Below are positions 12,201 to 22,599 of a DNA stretch of 64,000 nucleotides, in pieces. The position numbers and the translations under genes are program-made. How positions within the stretch are numbered: position 1 is the stretch's first letter; the number at the start of each line of letters is the position of its first letter. The stretch is from positions 34,968,001 through 35,032,000 of the forward strand of contig OY540810.1 of assembly GCA_961205875.1 (NCBI GenBank), in the 5' to 3' direction. The notes under the pieces are model-generated. The model was not told the origin of the DNA, made no database searches, and saw only the letters and a program-made list of their open reading frames with translations. This DNA is from Sialis fuliginosa. Taxonomy: Eukaryota > Arthropoda > Insecta > Megaloptera > Sialidae.

Positions 12201-14110
12201 ATGATTTGAATATTTGTAAACACAAAACAAGCGTATGTGTAAATGTTAAGGTTTTGATGACTAAAGAAGTGCTTAGTTCCACCCTTGTCATTTACAACAT
12301 TACATACCTTGCCGACTTTGATGGCAGCAGCCCTTCCGTGTCTGCGGTTGACATACAAAATCTCAACCCCTATTTAGCCCATATGTCACACCAGCTATGG
12401 GGTTTATGGCCCAGCAGAGGTGGATTTGAATATAAAACAAAATGGTAAGTTTGTGTATATGTTTCGTGCATTCCGAGGGTTTTCTTATTTTGTGAAAATG
12501 ATCTGAATTCTTTATAAAGTAGTTTAAGTTTAAACAAAAATGTGGTCGAGTAGAAATACAAAGGACTTATATAAATTGTTCAAAAACATGATAAAATGAC
12601 TGTTGATAAAAAATAAATATTTAAAAACAATGAAAGATGAAAAAGTAAGGTTATACATCATTAAAGCCAATAAAAAAATTCTCAAAAATTAATTAATACA
12701 TCAGATTTAACCCCTTTAGAGGTTGTTCTATTATTTAAAAAAAACATAAAATTGTGATTGGCTCAAGTAATATTATGTATCATTCTTAATACTGTAAAAT
12801 ACATTTTTTATAACAGTATCACCACTTTACTGAAGCCCATCACGTACTTTTCACCAAAAATACAAAAGCGTTATTATAATAACAAGATTAAAATTCAGCT
12901 GAGGTCGTTTTTTTAACAAAGTACTTGCATAAAATTGATTAAAACGAACTTTCTACTTGTAAAACAATTATATTACCAGCATAGCCTTATTTTTCTACTT
13001 ACATAAGCAATAAACTTGTAATCATTACTAATGATATTTAAAATATATCATGTTTTTTTCAATACCTATTGAATTTGGGTTTTGGTTGAATAAAAAACTA
13101 AGATTAATTATACCCTATATTGGAACTGTAGGATATACGACAGAATCGTGGTTCATAAATTAAATTACTGCTTTGGCGCACCGACAAATGTAGTCTCTAG
13201 AGAATTGTCTATAATTCAAAATATCTAAAATATGTATGTAGATTTATTTATATAAAAATAATTTAGTTGAAGTAAAAAAATATAGTATTAAATTATTATT
13301 TCTGAGTTATTAACGCAGTTTCATTTAAAATAATCTTGAACTAATTACACAAAATAGCTCATTGCAATTATTATTCAGTTAAAACACGTATTGTAAAATA
13401 TTATTTGCGGGTTGGTTAAAAGAAGAATAACAAAAGAAACATTTTTTTCTAGATTTTATAGGAAGATATATCTAATTAACCAACCAAAAGCACAATTACT
13501 TTTTCCGATAAAAATAAATGTATCAAAGTCATAAACACGCATTAATATCTCGAAATGAGCTTTGTGTGGGTTGATACATTAGTGCATTACATAGTCCATG
13601 TATATATATATGATATAACCACTCGGATTTGCATGATAAATACAACCAATTTTGTCTCGTAGATGAAATATGTAACTATACGAAACAGAAAATTATCGAA
13701 ACCTTAATTAATATAAAAATTATACTTTTTTTGAGAAAAATTAATTTAATTTTATCGTAACGTTTGTGTACTGTGGGTCAAATTTTACCCACCAAATCCG
13801 CTTTTTCTGTATAAAAGTAGGTCAAAAATTCACATCAATCATTTTTTGTATATAGCGAATATAATTTTGATGTATATTTATTTTGTTGGTAAAATAAGAC
13901 ACATAACAAGTATTCAATAATTTTGAACGTGATCCAAATTTAACCTAGTAGAGATAAATATAAACATTGAGTAGTTCAAAGGTCTAATTCAGCAAGTAAC
14001 GTTACGTTCGTTTTCGAAACGTACTTGAAGAAAACGTGAATGTCAGATATAAATTATATAATAAAAATCATGTCGTCTCTACTACGCAACATTACAATTG
14101 CTAACATTAC
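9300..14110. other. AT-rich spacer, no gene recognised
   Basis: Nearly 5 kb in which I see no gene. It holds an AT-only palindromic stretch (about 10130-10206), an acA/caC-rich patch (9510-9620), and one GC-richer block at 12300-12445. That block has open frames on both strands and strong donor-like sites at each edge (GTAAGT on plus, GTATGT on minus) but no reliable acceptor. Short open frames here match nothing I know. Confidence 0.5.
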
Positions 14111-14126
14111 CATACTTATATATTTA

Positions 14127-14761
14127 TTTTTATTTTGATTTCGAGGCTTTTAGGTCATAAATAAAATAAAATAGTTATATGAGATATAACATTATTTATT
14201 TTGATAAAGACTTCATCAGATCTATAAAACACATTCAAATATATAACATTAATTAAAAAACTAAATAAACTAACAAACAATATTTTTGAAATTATAAATG
14301 TTAAAATAATGTTATACATTGTTTTAAAATAACTATTATAAAATTACAATCATATAATAATAATTTTTTTGTGTATAGTCAAACTATAATTAAAAGTTTA
14401 GTATTTTTAGTGATAGTATTGCTAACATATAATATAAAATAAAAATTAAAACATATAAAATAAAAAATAAAAACAATTTACCTGGTTAATAACAATGATA
14501 AATATACAAATTTCTATTTAAAAATCGGAATATTTCCAAACATTTCTCATGGAATTTATTTTATTAATTAGCTTAATAAGTTTGAAACATGAAAATAAAT
14601 AACAGGTTTAAATTTGAGTACTACAAGAATAATTTTGTTTTATTTATATTTATTTATTTTATATATGTTTGACGAAACGTTTATCAAAATAAATAATGTT
14701 ATATCTCATATAACTATTTTATTTTATTTATGACCTAAAAGCCTCGAAATCAAAATAAAAA
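14127..14761. mobile_element. Foldback element with 82-bp arms
   Basis: The left arm 14127-14208 (starting TTTTTATTTTGATTTCGAGG) is repeated almost perfectly inverted at 14680-14761. The AT-rich interior is non-coding. The element plus 31 bp on its right is bracketed by the 17-bp direct repeat CATACTTATATATTTAT (14111-14127 and 14793-14809), too long for a normal DNA-transposon duplication. It appears to have landed next to or in the LINE fragment that follows. Confidence 0.7.
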
Positions 14762-14809
14762 TCATTAAACATGGTCATTTTCATAAATTCTACATACTTA
14801 TATATTTAT

Positions 14810-15222
14810 GAAGCTGATTGTTTTGTAGCAAGTAACAGGTCACTATTTAATAAATTCCAAATATCACATAACTATAAGACAAGGTTTAAAAACGATTTAT
14901 ACATATCGACAGTCATCTCACATAGTTTATAAAGGAGTAATTAATCAACTGCTAGGAATTTTTAATTCTATTCCAAAATATATTAAGGAAATGCATTTAG
15001 ACAAATTTAAAATAGAATTTAAAAAATATCTAATCACTAAGTGTTTTTATAGCGTTAATGAATTTATAAATTAAATTTTTTATTATTTTTTCCTTTATGT
15101 GTAATTAAGAATGTAACATTATTGTATTACGCACTCTGTTACACTGTTTTTGTATTTCTAACTTATTCTATACATCTCTGTATGTCTAAAGAATAAACTT
15201 GATATCTATCTATCTATCTAAT
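14810..15222 (+). mobile_element. LINE 3' fragment (non-LTR retrotransposon)
   Basis: The sequence translates, across at least one frame change, into the C-terminal tail typical of non-LTR ORF2 proteins: HNYKTRF in one frame, then in another VYKGVINQLLGIFNSIPK and KFKIEFKKYLITKCFYSV, ending NEFIN and stop near 15075. About 150 bp of untranslated sequence follow and the fragment ends in an ATCT simple repeat (15205-15221), as LINE 3' ends often do. It is a 5'-truncated, non-functional remnant. I place it in the broad Jockey/CR1-like group on the tail pattern only. Confidence 0.65.
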
Positions 15223-15274
15223 ATACATTTCCGAAGAAAAATGTTCTATTTATTTAATAGATTCTACCCCACAC

Positions 15275-15355
15275 CTGACTAGGATTACTTGAAGGAAAGG
15301 GAGTTGCCTTGGGGCGATCAAGGTTGGCGACATTCACGAGGCTCGGGGATAACAT
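15275..15355 (-). CDS. Possible minus-strand exon (27 codons)
   Basis: On the minus strand an 81-nt GC-rich segment is bounded exactly by splice-like sites: ATTATTTCAG before and GTGTGG after. Only one phase is open, reading MLSPSLVNVANLDRPK then ATPFPSSNPSQ. The GC content is far above the flanks and the composition looks coding. The donor is weak. No family is recognised. It could be a true exon of a long-intron gene, the first coding exon of a gene driven from the CpG-rich block at 15580-15790, or chance. Confidence 0.3.
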
Positions 15356-15569
15356 CTGAAATAATTGATGATTAGTTGTTTACTCATTATCAAAAGGTGA
15401 CATCTTTCAGTTACACTTTAATATTACAATTTTTGCTGTTTTATTCTTACAAGAAAAATGTAATGTTCATTTGTAAAGTAAAAATTAATTATTATAAATT
15501 GAAAACAAAATAAAGTCAGCCCTGTAAATTATAACTATACATACATCTCGAGTATCAGAGAGAAACGGT

Positions 15570-15790
15570 TTATGATTAATATCGGCGGCGGAAACTGCGC
15601 GGGAAGCTCCAGTGTCGAGTTAGCGCCCTCTATGTAACGTCACTAGCGTATGTAGTGAGTTTCCGGTTAGCGAATTATAGTTATTGTTGTACGTCGCGCG
15701 CGCGCACTTTCTAACTCACCCTCATACACATCACTCTACCTAACCGCCCACTCTTCACCTTTCTATTTCTCACGCTCGGTCGTATGAGAA
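15570..15790. promoter_or_regulatory. CpG-rich island
   Basis: ATCGGCGGCGGAAACTGCGC, TAGCGCCCTCTATGTAACG and GTCGCGCGCGCGCAC lie within about 150 bp, in strong contrast to the AT background. A pyrimidine-rich stretch follows. It could be a promoter or conserved regulatory block. It lies just upstream of the minus-strand exon candidate at 15275-15355. No direct evidence of function. Confidence 0.3.
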
Positions 15791-15974
15791 TATAAAGTGA
15801 CAAAGAATTTTTGTTTTGAATTTATTTTAGGTTTATATAATATGCTATGTACATATGTTTATGTATATAATATAACTTTTTCAAAAAATGTTTTTCATCT
15901 GTTCGTATCTGGGAAAGTTATAAAAATAAAATTTTATTTATGAGGTAAAATATATTTATTCTACTTCTACAGAA

Positions 15975-16542
15975 GCGGAACTCCGAAATAGGCATGATGC
16001 CTAATTTTTAAAAACTATTTTATGATGATCTTACGTGTCTCTTATTTAAAAAAAATACTTATTTCTGCAGAAAATAAAGGTTTAATCACAAAAATTGACC
16101 CATTTAAAATTAATTTTGAATTTAACGCCAAAACGCTCGCAGGTGTCATGGCGCATTTTTGACGTCACGCCTATGCTAATACTCCTTGTCAACTATAATG
16201 ATTCCTTGTTCCGTCTCTAATGTTTCTTGGTTTTACTTTTGGTAACACAAAACTGAACAAATTGATAATTTAAAATCCACAAAATAATTTATAAACAGTG
16301 CAGATATTAATGAAACAAAAATGACGTTTATGTAGCCGTGACGTCAGCCACTCTGACTGTTGTTTTATCAAACATGGCGGATTGCTGTATTTTGTGTTTT
16401 TATTATAACAAAAATCATATTAATCTCGCTAAATTCATTTTTTAGAATCCTTTTAACTTATTCCATTATTTAAAATCATAATTTCAGTGGTACTTTATTA
16501 CTGGCATCATGCCTATTCTACGTAAAAAATCAGGGGTTCCGC
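15975..16542. mobile_element. MITE with GCGGAACTCC ends
   Basis: GCGGAACTCC followed by AATAGGCATGATGCC on the left is mirrored on the right by GGCATCATGCCTATTC and then GGGGTTCCGC. The pairing has a gap on the right. The interior includes GTGTCATGGCGCATTTTTGA and AACATGGCGG but no frame. No convincing target duplication was found. It overlaps the left end of the next element by 12 bp, so one of the two boundaries is uncertain. Confidence 0.5.
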
Positions 16543-16740
16543 GTGGATATTACGATTTACAATGATACCCCTAAAGAAAGGGAACGTCAATAATTGAACA
16601 TACATATATCAACACATTTTTTTTGTTTCTTTTATTCAAATTTAGGAAGGAGGTTCGTAAAATATTAATCACATAAAATTTCAACAATTTTTGAAAAATT
16701 GTGAAATGGTTTCGTGATACAATAAGTTTGGGAACCGCTG
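16531..16740. mobile_element. Probable hAT-type MITE remnant
   Basis: CAGGGGTTCC at the left and GGGAACCGCTG at the right form an imperfect terminal repeat of the hAT type (CAGNGGTTCCCAAAC in reverse). The 8 bp to the right, TTCTAGAG, fit the known hAT duplication preference (nTCTAGAn), but the left flank does not match. Non-coding and probably degraded at its left edge. Confidence 0.4.
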
Positions 16741-16896
16741 TTCTAGAGTGAAAATTATAAAAATGCATGTGTTTATTTGATATGTAATAAAAAAATGATA
16801 ACTATTTGTTTAAAAATAAAATTCGTTATATTTTTGTCATGTTAATACTGTCTGGTTATACATATATCTGAGGGTAAACCGAAAAAATTCTATTTC

Positions 16897-17159
16897 CCTT
16901 AAAATAATTGTTAATTATACATATGTATATGAATCTGTATTTGAGACATTTGGATTTTTGTTCCAATTAATTTTAAAATATGCTATGCACGTCAAATTAA
17001 TAAAATTCCAGTCTAATACAAAACAATTATATTTTATATTAGGCAGGAATTATATTAATATTAAAATTAAATTAAATTTTATACATGCATAGCATATTTC
17101 AAAAATTAATTAAAACAAAAATCTAATTGTTTTAAATACAGATATCAATTATTTTAAGG
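16897..17159. mobile_element. Foldback MITE
   Basis: CCTTAAAATAATTG at the left matches CAATTATTTTAAGG at the right. The arms continue inward (GATTTTTGTTCCAATTAATT against AATTAATTAAAACAAAAATC; AATATGCTATGCA against TGCATAGCATATT). About 263 bp, non-coding, no clear target duplication. Confidence 0.6.
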
Positions 17160-17400
17160 TGAATAGTATTAACAGAACAACAAAAATAATCAATGGCATA
17201 ACTAAATTATTTTTTATACGTACCTACGACAAAAATAAACAAATTCTGTTTTTTTTTTTAGAAAAATTGGTAGAACATAAATTAAAGATAATATTTTTCT
17301 CTATAATTTATATTTTAAACAAGTTTATCTTTTACTTATTTTAATATAAAACAAGTAAACATTATAAAAATAAAAAATCTGTTTCTTGTTTTAGTAATTA

Positions 17401-17580
17401 CAAAATAGATGTACAACTACAGTGTACAAGAACTTTAAATTTAAAATTTCATGTTGTAAGTTTTACCGTTTTGGCTTTAGTGCGTTCACAGACCGACGGA
17501 CAAAACACGACAAGAACCCTCAAAACATGTAATTTCGCTGAAATTTCAAGTTCGTTTTTTTCATGATTGCTCTACTGTAT
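17401..17580 (+). repeat. Dispersed repeat, pair of 57040-57290
   Basis: Shares TACAGTGTACAAGAA, TTTAAAATTTCATG, CGTTTTGGC, TGCGTTCACAGACCGACGGA and AACCCTCAAAACATGTAATT with the copy inside P450 intron 1. Sequence and order match. It lies immediately left of the composite at 17589. Confidence 0.55.
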
Positions 17581-19672
17581 TCTATATAGTTCAGGAAACA
17601 AAAACACAGCTCCATATAAACTTCTAAATAATTCCAATAGAAATGATACTTATACATATTGTTCCCAGTACTTAGATACATCTTTTCAGAAATATCCCCA
17701 TATGTAGGTGTTGAGCTAAAAAAGATACACTTATTTTAATTTTGGTTTTTGGTATTTTTTTTTAATGAAGTGCTTTCTTAATATGCTTGTATCTTTTGAA
17801 CTAAAGAACTGACAAACTTTTTTCATGGACCTAAATTGTTTAAAATCGAATGATTTAAATGAATTTAATTTATTATGTTATGTCTTTTATAGTACAAACA
17901 CTTAAAAATGCATATTATGTCGAATATTTAAAAAAAATCAAAATGGAGGTACTCTCTTTAGGTTCTTACATACATACATTTGAAAAGAAAATATTATTTT
18001 TTGTTTAGTCATTTAAGTGAACCTTTCTGTCCAAAAACCAAGTTTTAAAATTACCCCGAAAAATTTATTTACCTGCCTGGGAGAAGATATTTAAATTTGC
18101 TATACACATTATTAGTCAAGTCAAATAAACATAAATTTAAACAACTATCGGAAACTAATTCGGACCAAAATGATTTTTGGTAAAAATGTTCTACTAATGA
18201 CTCTGGTTATTCTCCAAAATGTTCAAGTTGATCCGAGTTGTGCTACCGTCACCATCTTAAAAAAATGGCGAATGGGTCACATTTTTCTACAGTTTTTCGC
18301 GTTTTTATCTGAAACCGTACGTTCTACGAAAACATAGCAAATATCTTTTTTTGTAGAGCATATAATTTTCTTTAAAATAAGACCAAGAACATTGAGATCG
18401 GTTAAATATTAATGTTAGGAGAGCTGCGTTTTTGAAAAAATAGTGAACGAAATGTAATTTTTTTACAATATTTTCAATTTTATTTCAGTCTCGATACTAT
18501 TAATTTAGAAATACTGTGCAAAAGTACTAAATAATTCCAATAGTTATGAAACTTTCCAGGGTTTTAGAATTAGTTGTGAGGAGTATTTTCGTAAAAGTCC
18601 CCATTCTTAAGTGTTGAGCCAACCCTGCAATCATGGTTGGAAGAAACAGCTTAAGAGATTATAAAAACTGAAATAGCACCTGAACGGTACATAGAACCAA
18701 TTTGCAATTACCCTTAAATGACGCAGAATTAAATTTTGCATAGATAATATACATATATTTTTTTAATTGTGACTAACCTAAGCGGTGATATCGCTGCCAT
18801 CGTAAATAAATGGCGGACGAGGCACAATTTTCAACGGTTTTTCGCGTTTTTCTTTGAAAATATTCACTCTACGAACACGATGCAAATAACTTTTTTTGTA
18901 GAGAATATAATTTACTATAAAATAAGATCAAGGTTATTAAGATCAGTTATGTACTAGCGTAAGGAGCATTGTAACTTTAAAAAAATATAGTTAACTAAAA
19001 AACATTTTTTTGCATTTTTTTCGATTTTAGTTGACCCTGATGCTATTTCGAAATTTTTTTGTAGAATCTTATTCAAATATCAGAAATTTTCGCGTATAAT
19101 AAAAACCAAAAACATCAAGGTTAATGCAGTGGTAACGGAAAAAAGGTTATTTTTTTAACTACTACATTGCTGTATACCAGAACAGATACGTTCCTATTAC
19201 AGTATTGATGTAAAAAATTCAAATTATGAACATATTCCATTAAATATATTATAGAGTATTATTATAAGTATTACTTCAACAACATTACAGAGTACATGAT
19301 GTATTTTTAGAAACGGTTTAGGGAGGAATTTCGGTCCGGGTATTTGTGAAAAATTAACCGATTCACTGCAAATATTTGCGTGTTTATTTAACTATATTAA
19401 ATAGTTAATTTCAGTAGCCAAACAATATACTTGGATCAATTTTTATAGGATCGTAACAAGACAGGTACAATAGATCCATCTATTTTATAAACAAAAGGCT
19501 TACAAATAAAGGAGCAACTAATTCATTAATAGTATGGAACCATAATTATTTCATATTCTATAATATTTAATGTTCTTATTACCTTAATGTGAGAACCCCA
19601 ATCCTTACATTTTAATCCTGTAAAACCGATAAGGCCTTAGTATTCATATTTTAGCCTGACAATGTTACTATA

Positions 19673-21259
19673 GTTCAGGGAAGAAAAACACAGCTTAATT
19701 TATTAATTAACACAGCTCCATATAAACATTCAAATGAAATGATACTTATACATGTTATTACATTATTTTATTTTAATACATAGATGAATATTTTCACAAA
19801 TATCCCTATATGTATCTAATTGTAAGTGTAGAGCAAAAAATTATACCGATATTATTAGTTTTGGTTTTTAGTGATTTTTTTACGGTACGTTTTGGTAGGT
19901 TTCCTTAAGATTCTTAACTAAAGAACTTACAAACTTGTTATTACAAAGCGAAATTATTTAAAATCGAATGTTTTAAAATTATAATATTATAAAAAAGAAT
20001 CGCACGGACAACATGTTTGTAGCCTAAAAATATTTATAATTTTACTATTTAATCATATTTATAACATAAGTACACATAAAATTTTAAAAAGGGTGCATTT
20101 TATAATAAAATAATTTTTTTTTCGATTTTTTAATTTTTGACGTACCTATTGTTAACTGCAGGTCAATTTAACACATTTTTTCTCTCTTTTCTACTCAATA
20201 TGTCCTAAGCTTATTTTAGTAGAACCATTAAATAACTTTGAAAAAAAATTGAACAAGAATGGTAAATTTTCATAAATCGCTATGTTTGTAGTTCTACTAA
20301 ATGTGATTAAAATTGATTAAAAATGTTTTTTTAATACATCCGAATGACACACCTTATAGATTATTTGCTACTCTTTAATTTTTTCACGTACAAATAGTCA
20401 TATGAAAATAGTCAATTGCCATAGAGTGCGACATACCGTATGCAAATATATAGCCATACTTTCTCCGCGCTCTACCACGAGAACGGTTGTTTCTTTTTAA
20501 AAATAGAAAGAACCTTTTTTCTTAAGAATTTTATAACACACCATTTATATAATAACCCTTATTGACCTCCGAGTAATAGGAAGCGAGATATTCGTTAATA
20601 ACTGTTTTTCGTCACGTTAGACCTTCAATATCTCGCAACGCCGACACGATATCGTTGGGGACTTTTTACACGTTATTTATAACACTGTAACGAAGGTGTA
20701 TACAAAAATTCAGCTAACTGTTATTTTTTCCCCAGATTGAGTGCATTTATATCTAAAATTACTGGACTATTTATGAAATTGTTCGTTACTCTGACTACTA
20801 CTGTTTTAACCAACAATTTTTCTAAGTTTGGAATTAAAAAAAACATATCTTCTGTATGGTAGATAGTACAAATTTGCAATTAGGCTCAAATGACGCGAAA
20901 TTAAATTGCGCACAGACAAAAATAACATATTTTTTAAATTTGGGCCCGCAAAGTAGGTTATATTTGTGGTACAAGATGGAATTATATATATTTTTAATGA
21001 TTAACTGCAAATTTAGCATAGTTAACGAGACCACATTTAAAAAAATGTTCTCTGTATCTATAAAGAACTTAGTTCTGCGTCATTTGGGCCTAATTGCAAA
21101 TATGTAGTATTTATCGTTTCGGAGATATTCCGATTTTTATAAACACTCAAAATTGTTTCTTTCAACCCTGATTGTAGGGTTTGCTCAACACCTAGGAATG
21201 GGGACTTTTCAGAAAATACTCCTCACAACTATCTCTAAATCCATGAAAAATCCCTGAAC
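19673..21259. mobile_element. Inner element with GTTCAGGGA ends
   Basis: GTTCAGGGA at 19673 and TCCCTGAAC ending at 21259, each flanked by TA, define an element inside the larger composite. Its left module (ACACAGCTCCATATAAAC, GATACTTATACATGT, ATATCCCTATATGTA) repeats that at 17600-17715 in the same orientation, which shows shared ancestry. Confidence 0.45.
20850..21110. repeat. Foldback unit within the composite
   Basis: CAAATTTGCAATTAGGCTCA and AATGACGCGAA (20868-20901) are mirrored by TGCGTCATTTGGGCCTAATT then GCAAATATG (21077-21105). The same arm occurs at 18698-18735 (CCAATTTGCAATTACCC, AATGACGCAGAATTAAATTT). The overlapping frames on both strands are arm artefacts. Confidence 0.6.
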
Positions 21260-21743
21260 TATTGGAATTATTTGGAACTTTTGCACAAGTTTCCTGAACT
21301 AATAGTTATATTTTATGTATGTATAAAAAAAGTTAAAATTGCATTTAAATAAATTATTGTATAGAGGAAAAATTTTGTCAGATATTTTGTAATATCATTG
21401 TAAAATTTTATAAATATTTTTTTTTCTTTTTGAGAAAATTTCTAATGTTTTTAGGTTTTTTTAAAGTTATAGAATAAATATGTTTTTTCCATATACTGTC
21501 ATTTTTATACACGGTACCTGTCGTGTAAAAACAGTATTGGGAGAACTAGTGACGTTTTATTTTAGAAGTACAGATAACACAAATAAAGTATCTTAAAATG
21601 ATAACTGATTAGGTAATAGTAAATATATTTATTAAAATGATCACCCCCGCCTCCTTAAATGTAAATAAAAATTATGTACAAAATAGAATCTAACGTTTAA
21701 CTGATGAATATTTTTACTATTCTAGTCAAGGTAATGTGATTAA

Positions 21744-21967
21744 CCCTCCGTTGATAGCACTCTATATAATGACATCAATACTATATTTAAAAGAGATAGT
21801 TAAAAGTTTTAAGGGTTAGTAAAAATAAAAATATTAGCTTTTTTTCAGTGTAAAAAAATGCAAAAAACGAACCGTCAAGTCAAAAACTTGACAGTCAATA
21901 TTTTCATTAAATTATTTAAAAAATAAAGTTTGTTGGGTCAGTGAGACTTGGCACCACCGCTGGAGGG
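21744..21967. mobile_element. piggyBac-type MITE, 224 bp
   Basis: CCCTCCGTTGATAGCAC at the left and GCACCACCGCTGGAGGG at the right, flanked on both sides by TTAA (21740-21743 and 21968-21971). A CCC...GGG end with TTAA duplication is the hallmark of piggyBac transposition. The left end shares CCCTCCGTTG with the longer element at 48256-48984, so both may use one transposase. No coding sequence. Confidence 0.75.
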
Positions 21968-22511
21968 TTAATTTTTAATATTTTTTTTCAATCACGTTAA
22001 ACTGAATCTAAATAAATGCGGGTCTGGAAGTAAAAAATATTGATAACTCTTAATCCAAATTATTCCATGAATGTTTAATCGTATGTACTTTTGATATACA
22101 GTTATTAGACGAAATAGCCACTGAGGTGAGCAAGTATTAACATAAGGGTTAATCACCTACGCACATCCACCCACACTTCCGAACACAAACACACATTGTG
22201 TTGTTTGTGTTTATGTTACGTAAGCAGGTTCAACAAGAGATGATTTGGATTACGTAAGTTTTGTAGATTAGCAAGATTGTTCTAGTATGCTACGAATGTA
22301 TGTATATGTTAATACTAACTTTGTATATAGACTTTTCAACGATTTGGGGTAACTTTTGTAATATTATATTTGAATTGAATGATATATTGAATATTTTAGA
22401 ATTGATAAGATGATTAGACAGAAAATCAATGTTATTTCTTATGTAAGTATATATGTATGAATTTTATTGAGATAACAACATCGTTCTCACATTTAAATCT
22501 GTATTATTAGC

Positions 22512-22590
22512 CTGACGATGATTCTGTGAATCGAAAGCTTGTGATTACATTTTCTTAAATAAATTTTGACGTTTATTTCTATACTTACGA
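22512..22590 (+). ncRNA. Hammerhead-like core motif
   Basis: CTGACGA (22512-22518) fits the CUGANGA core. One unpaired T follows, then a 5-bp hairpin GATTC-TGT-GAATC, then GAAA (22533-22536). This is the core arrangement of hammerhead ribozymes, which are known inside Penelope-like retroelements, and the downstream TAAATAAATTTTGACGTTTA resembles such element ends. The cleavage-site helices cannot be confirmed by eye, so this is a motif-level call. Confidence 0.3.
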
Positions 22591-22599
22591 GATATCCGT

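Larger units (their letters stand above)
17589..21299. mobile_element. 3.7-kb composite with GTTCAGGAAAC inverted ends
   Basis: GTTCAGGAAAC at the left is matched by GTTTCCTGAAC at the right, each flanked by TA. The interior is built of repeated modules. A block starting at 18225 (CCGAGTTGTGCTACCGTCAC ... TTTTTCGCGTTTTTATCTGA) recurs near 18780 (GGTGATATCGCTGCCATCG ... TTTTTCGCGTTTTTCTTTGA). A block at 18530-18660 recurs inverted at 21145-21290. The left-end module recurs at 19673. No transposase frame survives. I read it as several rounds of insertion or rearrangement of one TA-targeting family. Confidence 0.5.

Noticed and set aside
12206-12448. 80-codon plus frame ending in a GTAAGT donor, and a minus frame (MSTADTEGLLPSKSA) ending in GTATGT
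   Set aside because: Both strands are open, no acceptor is convincing, and GGTTTATGGCCCAGCAGAGG resembles a motif found at insect LINE 3' ends. Not enough to call an exon.
22102-22125. 24-nt plus segment between a strong acceptor and GTGAGC reading LLDEIATE
   Set aside because: By rough counting, about one such short acceptor-donor pair per strand is expected by chance in a window this size.
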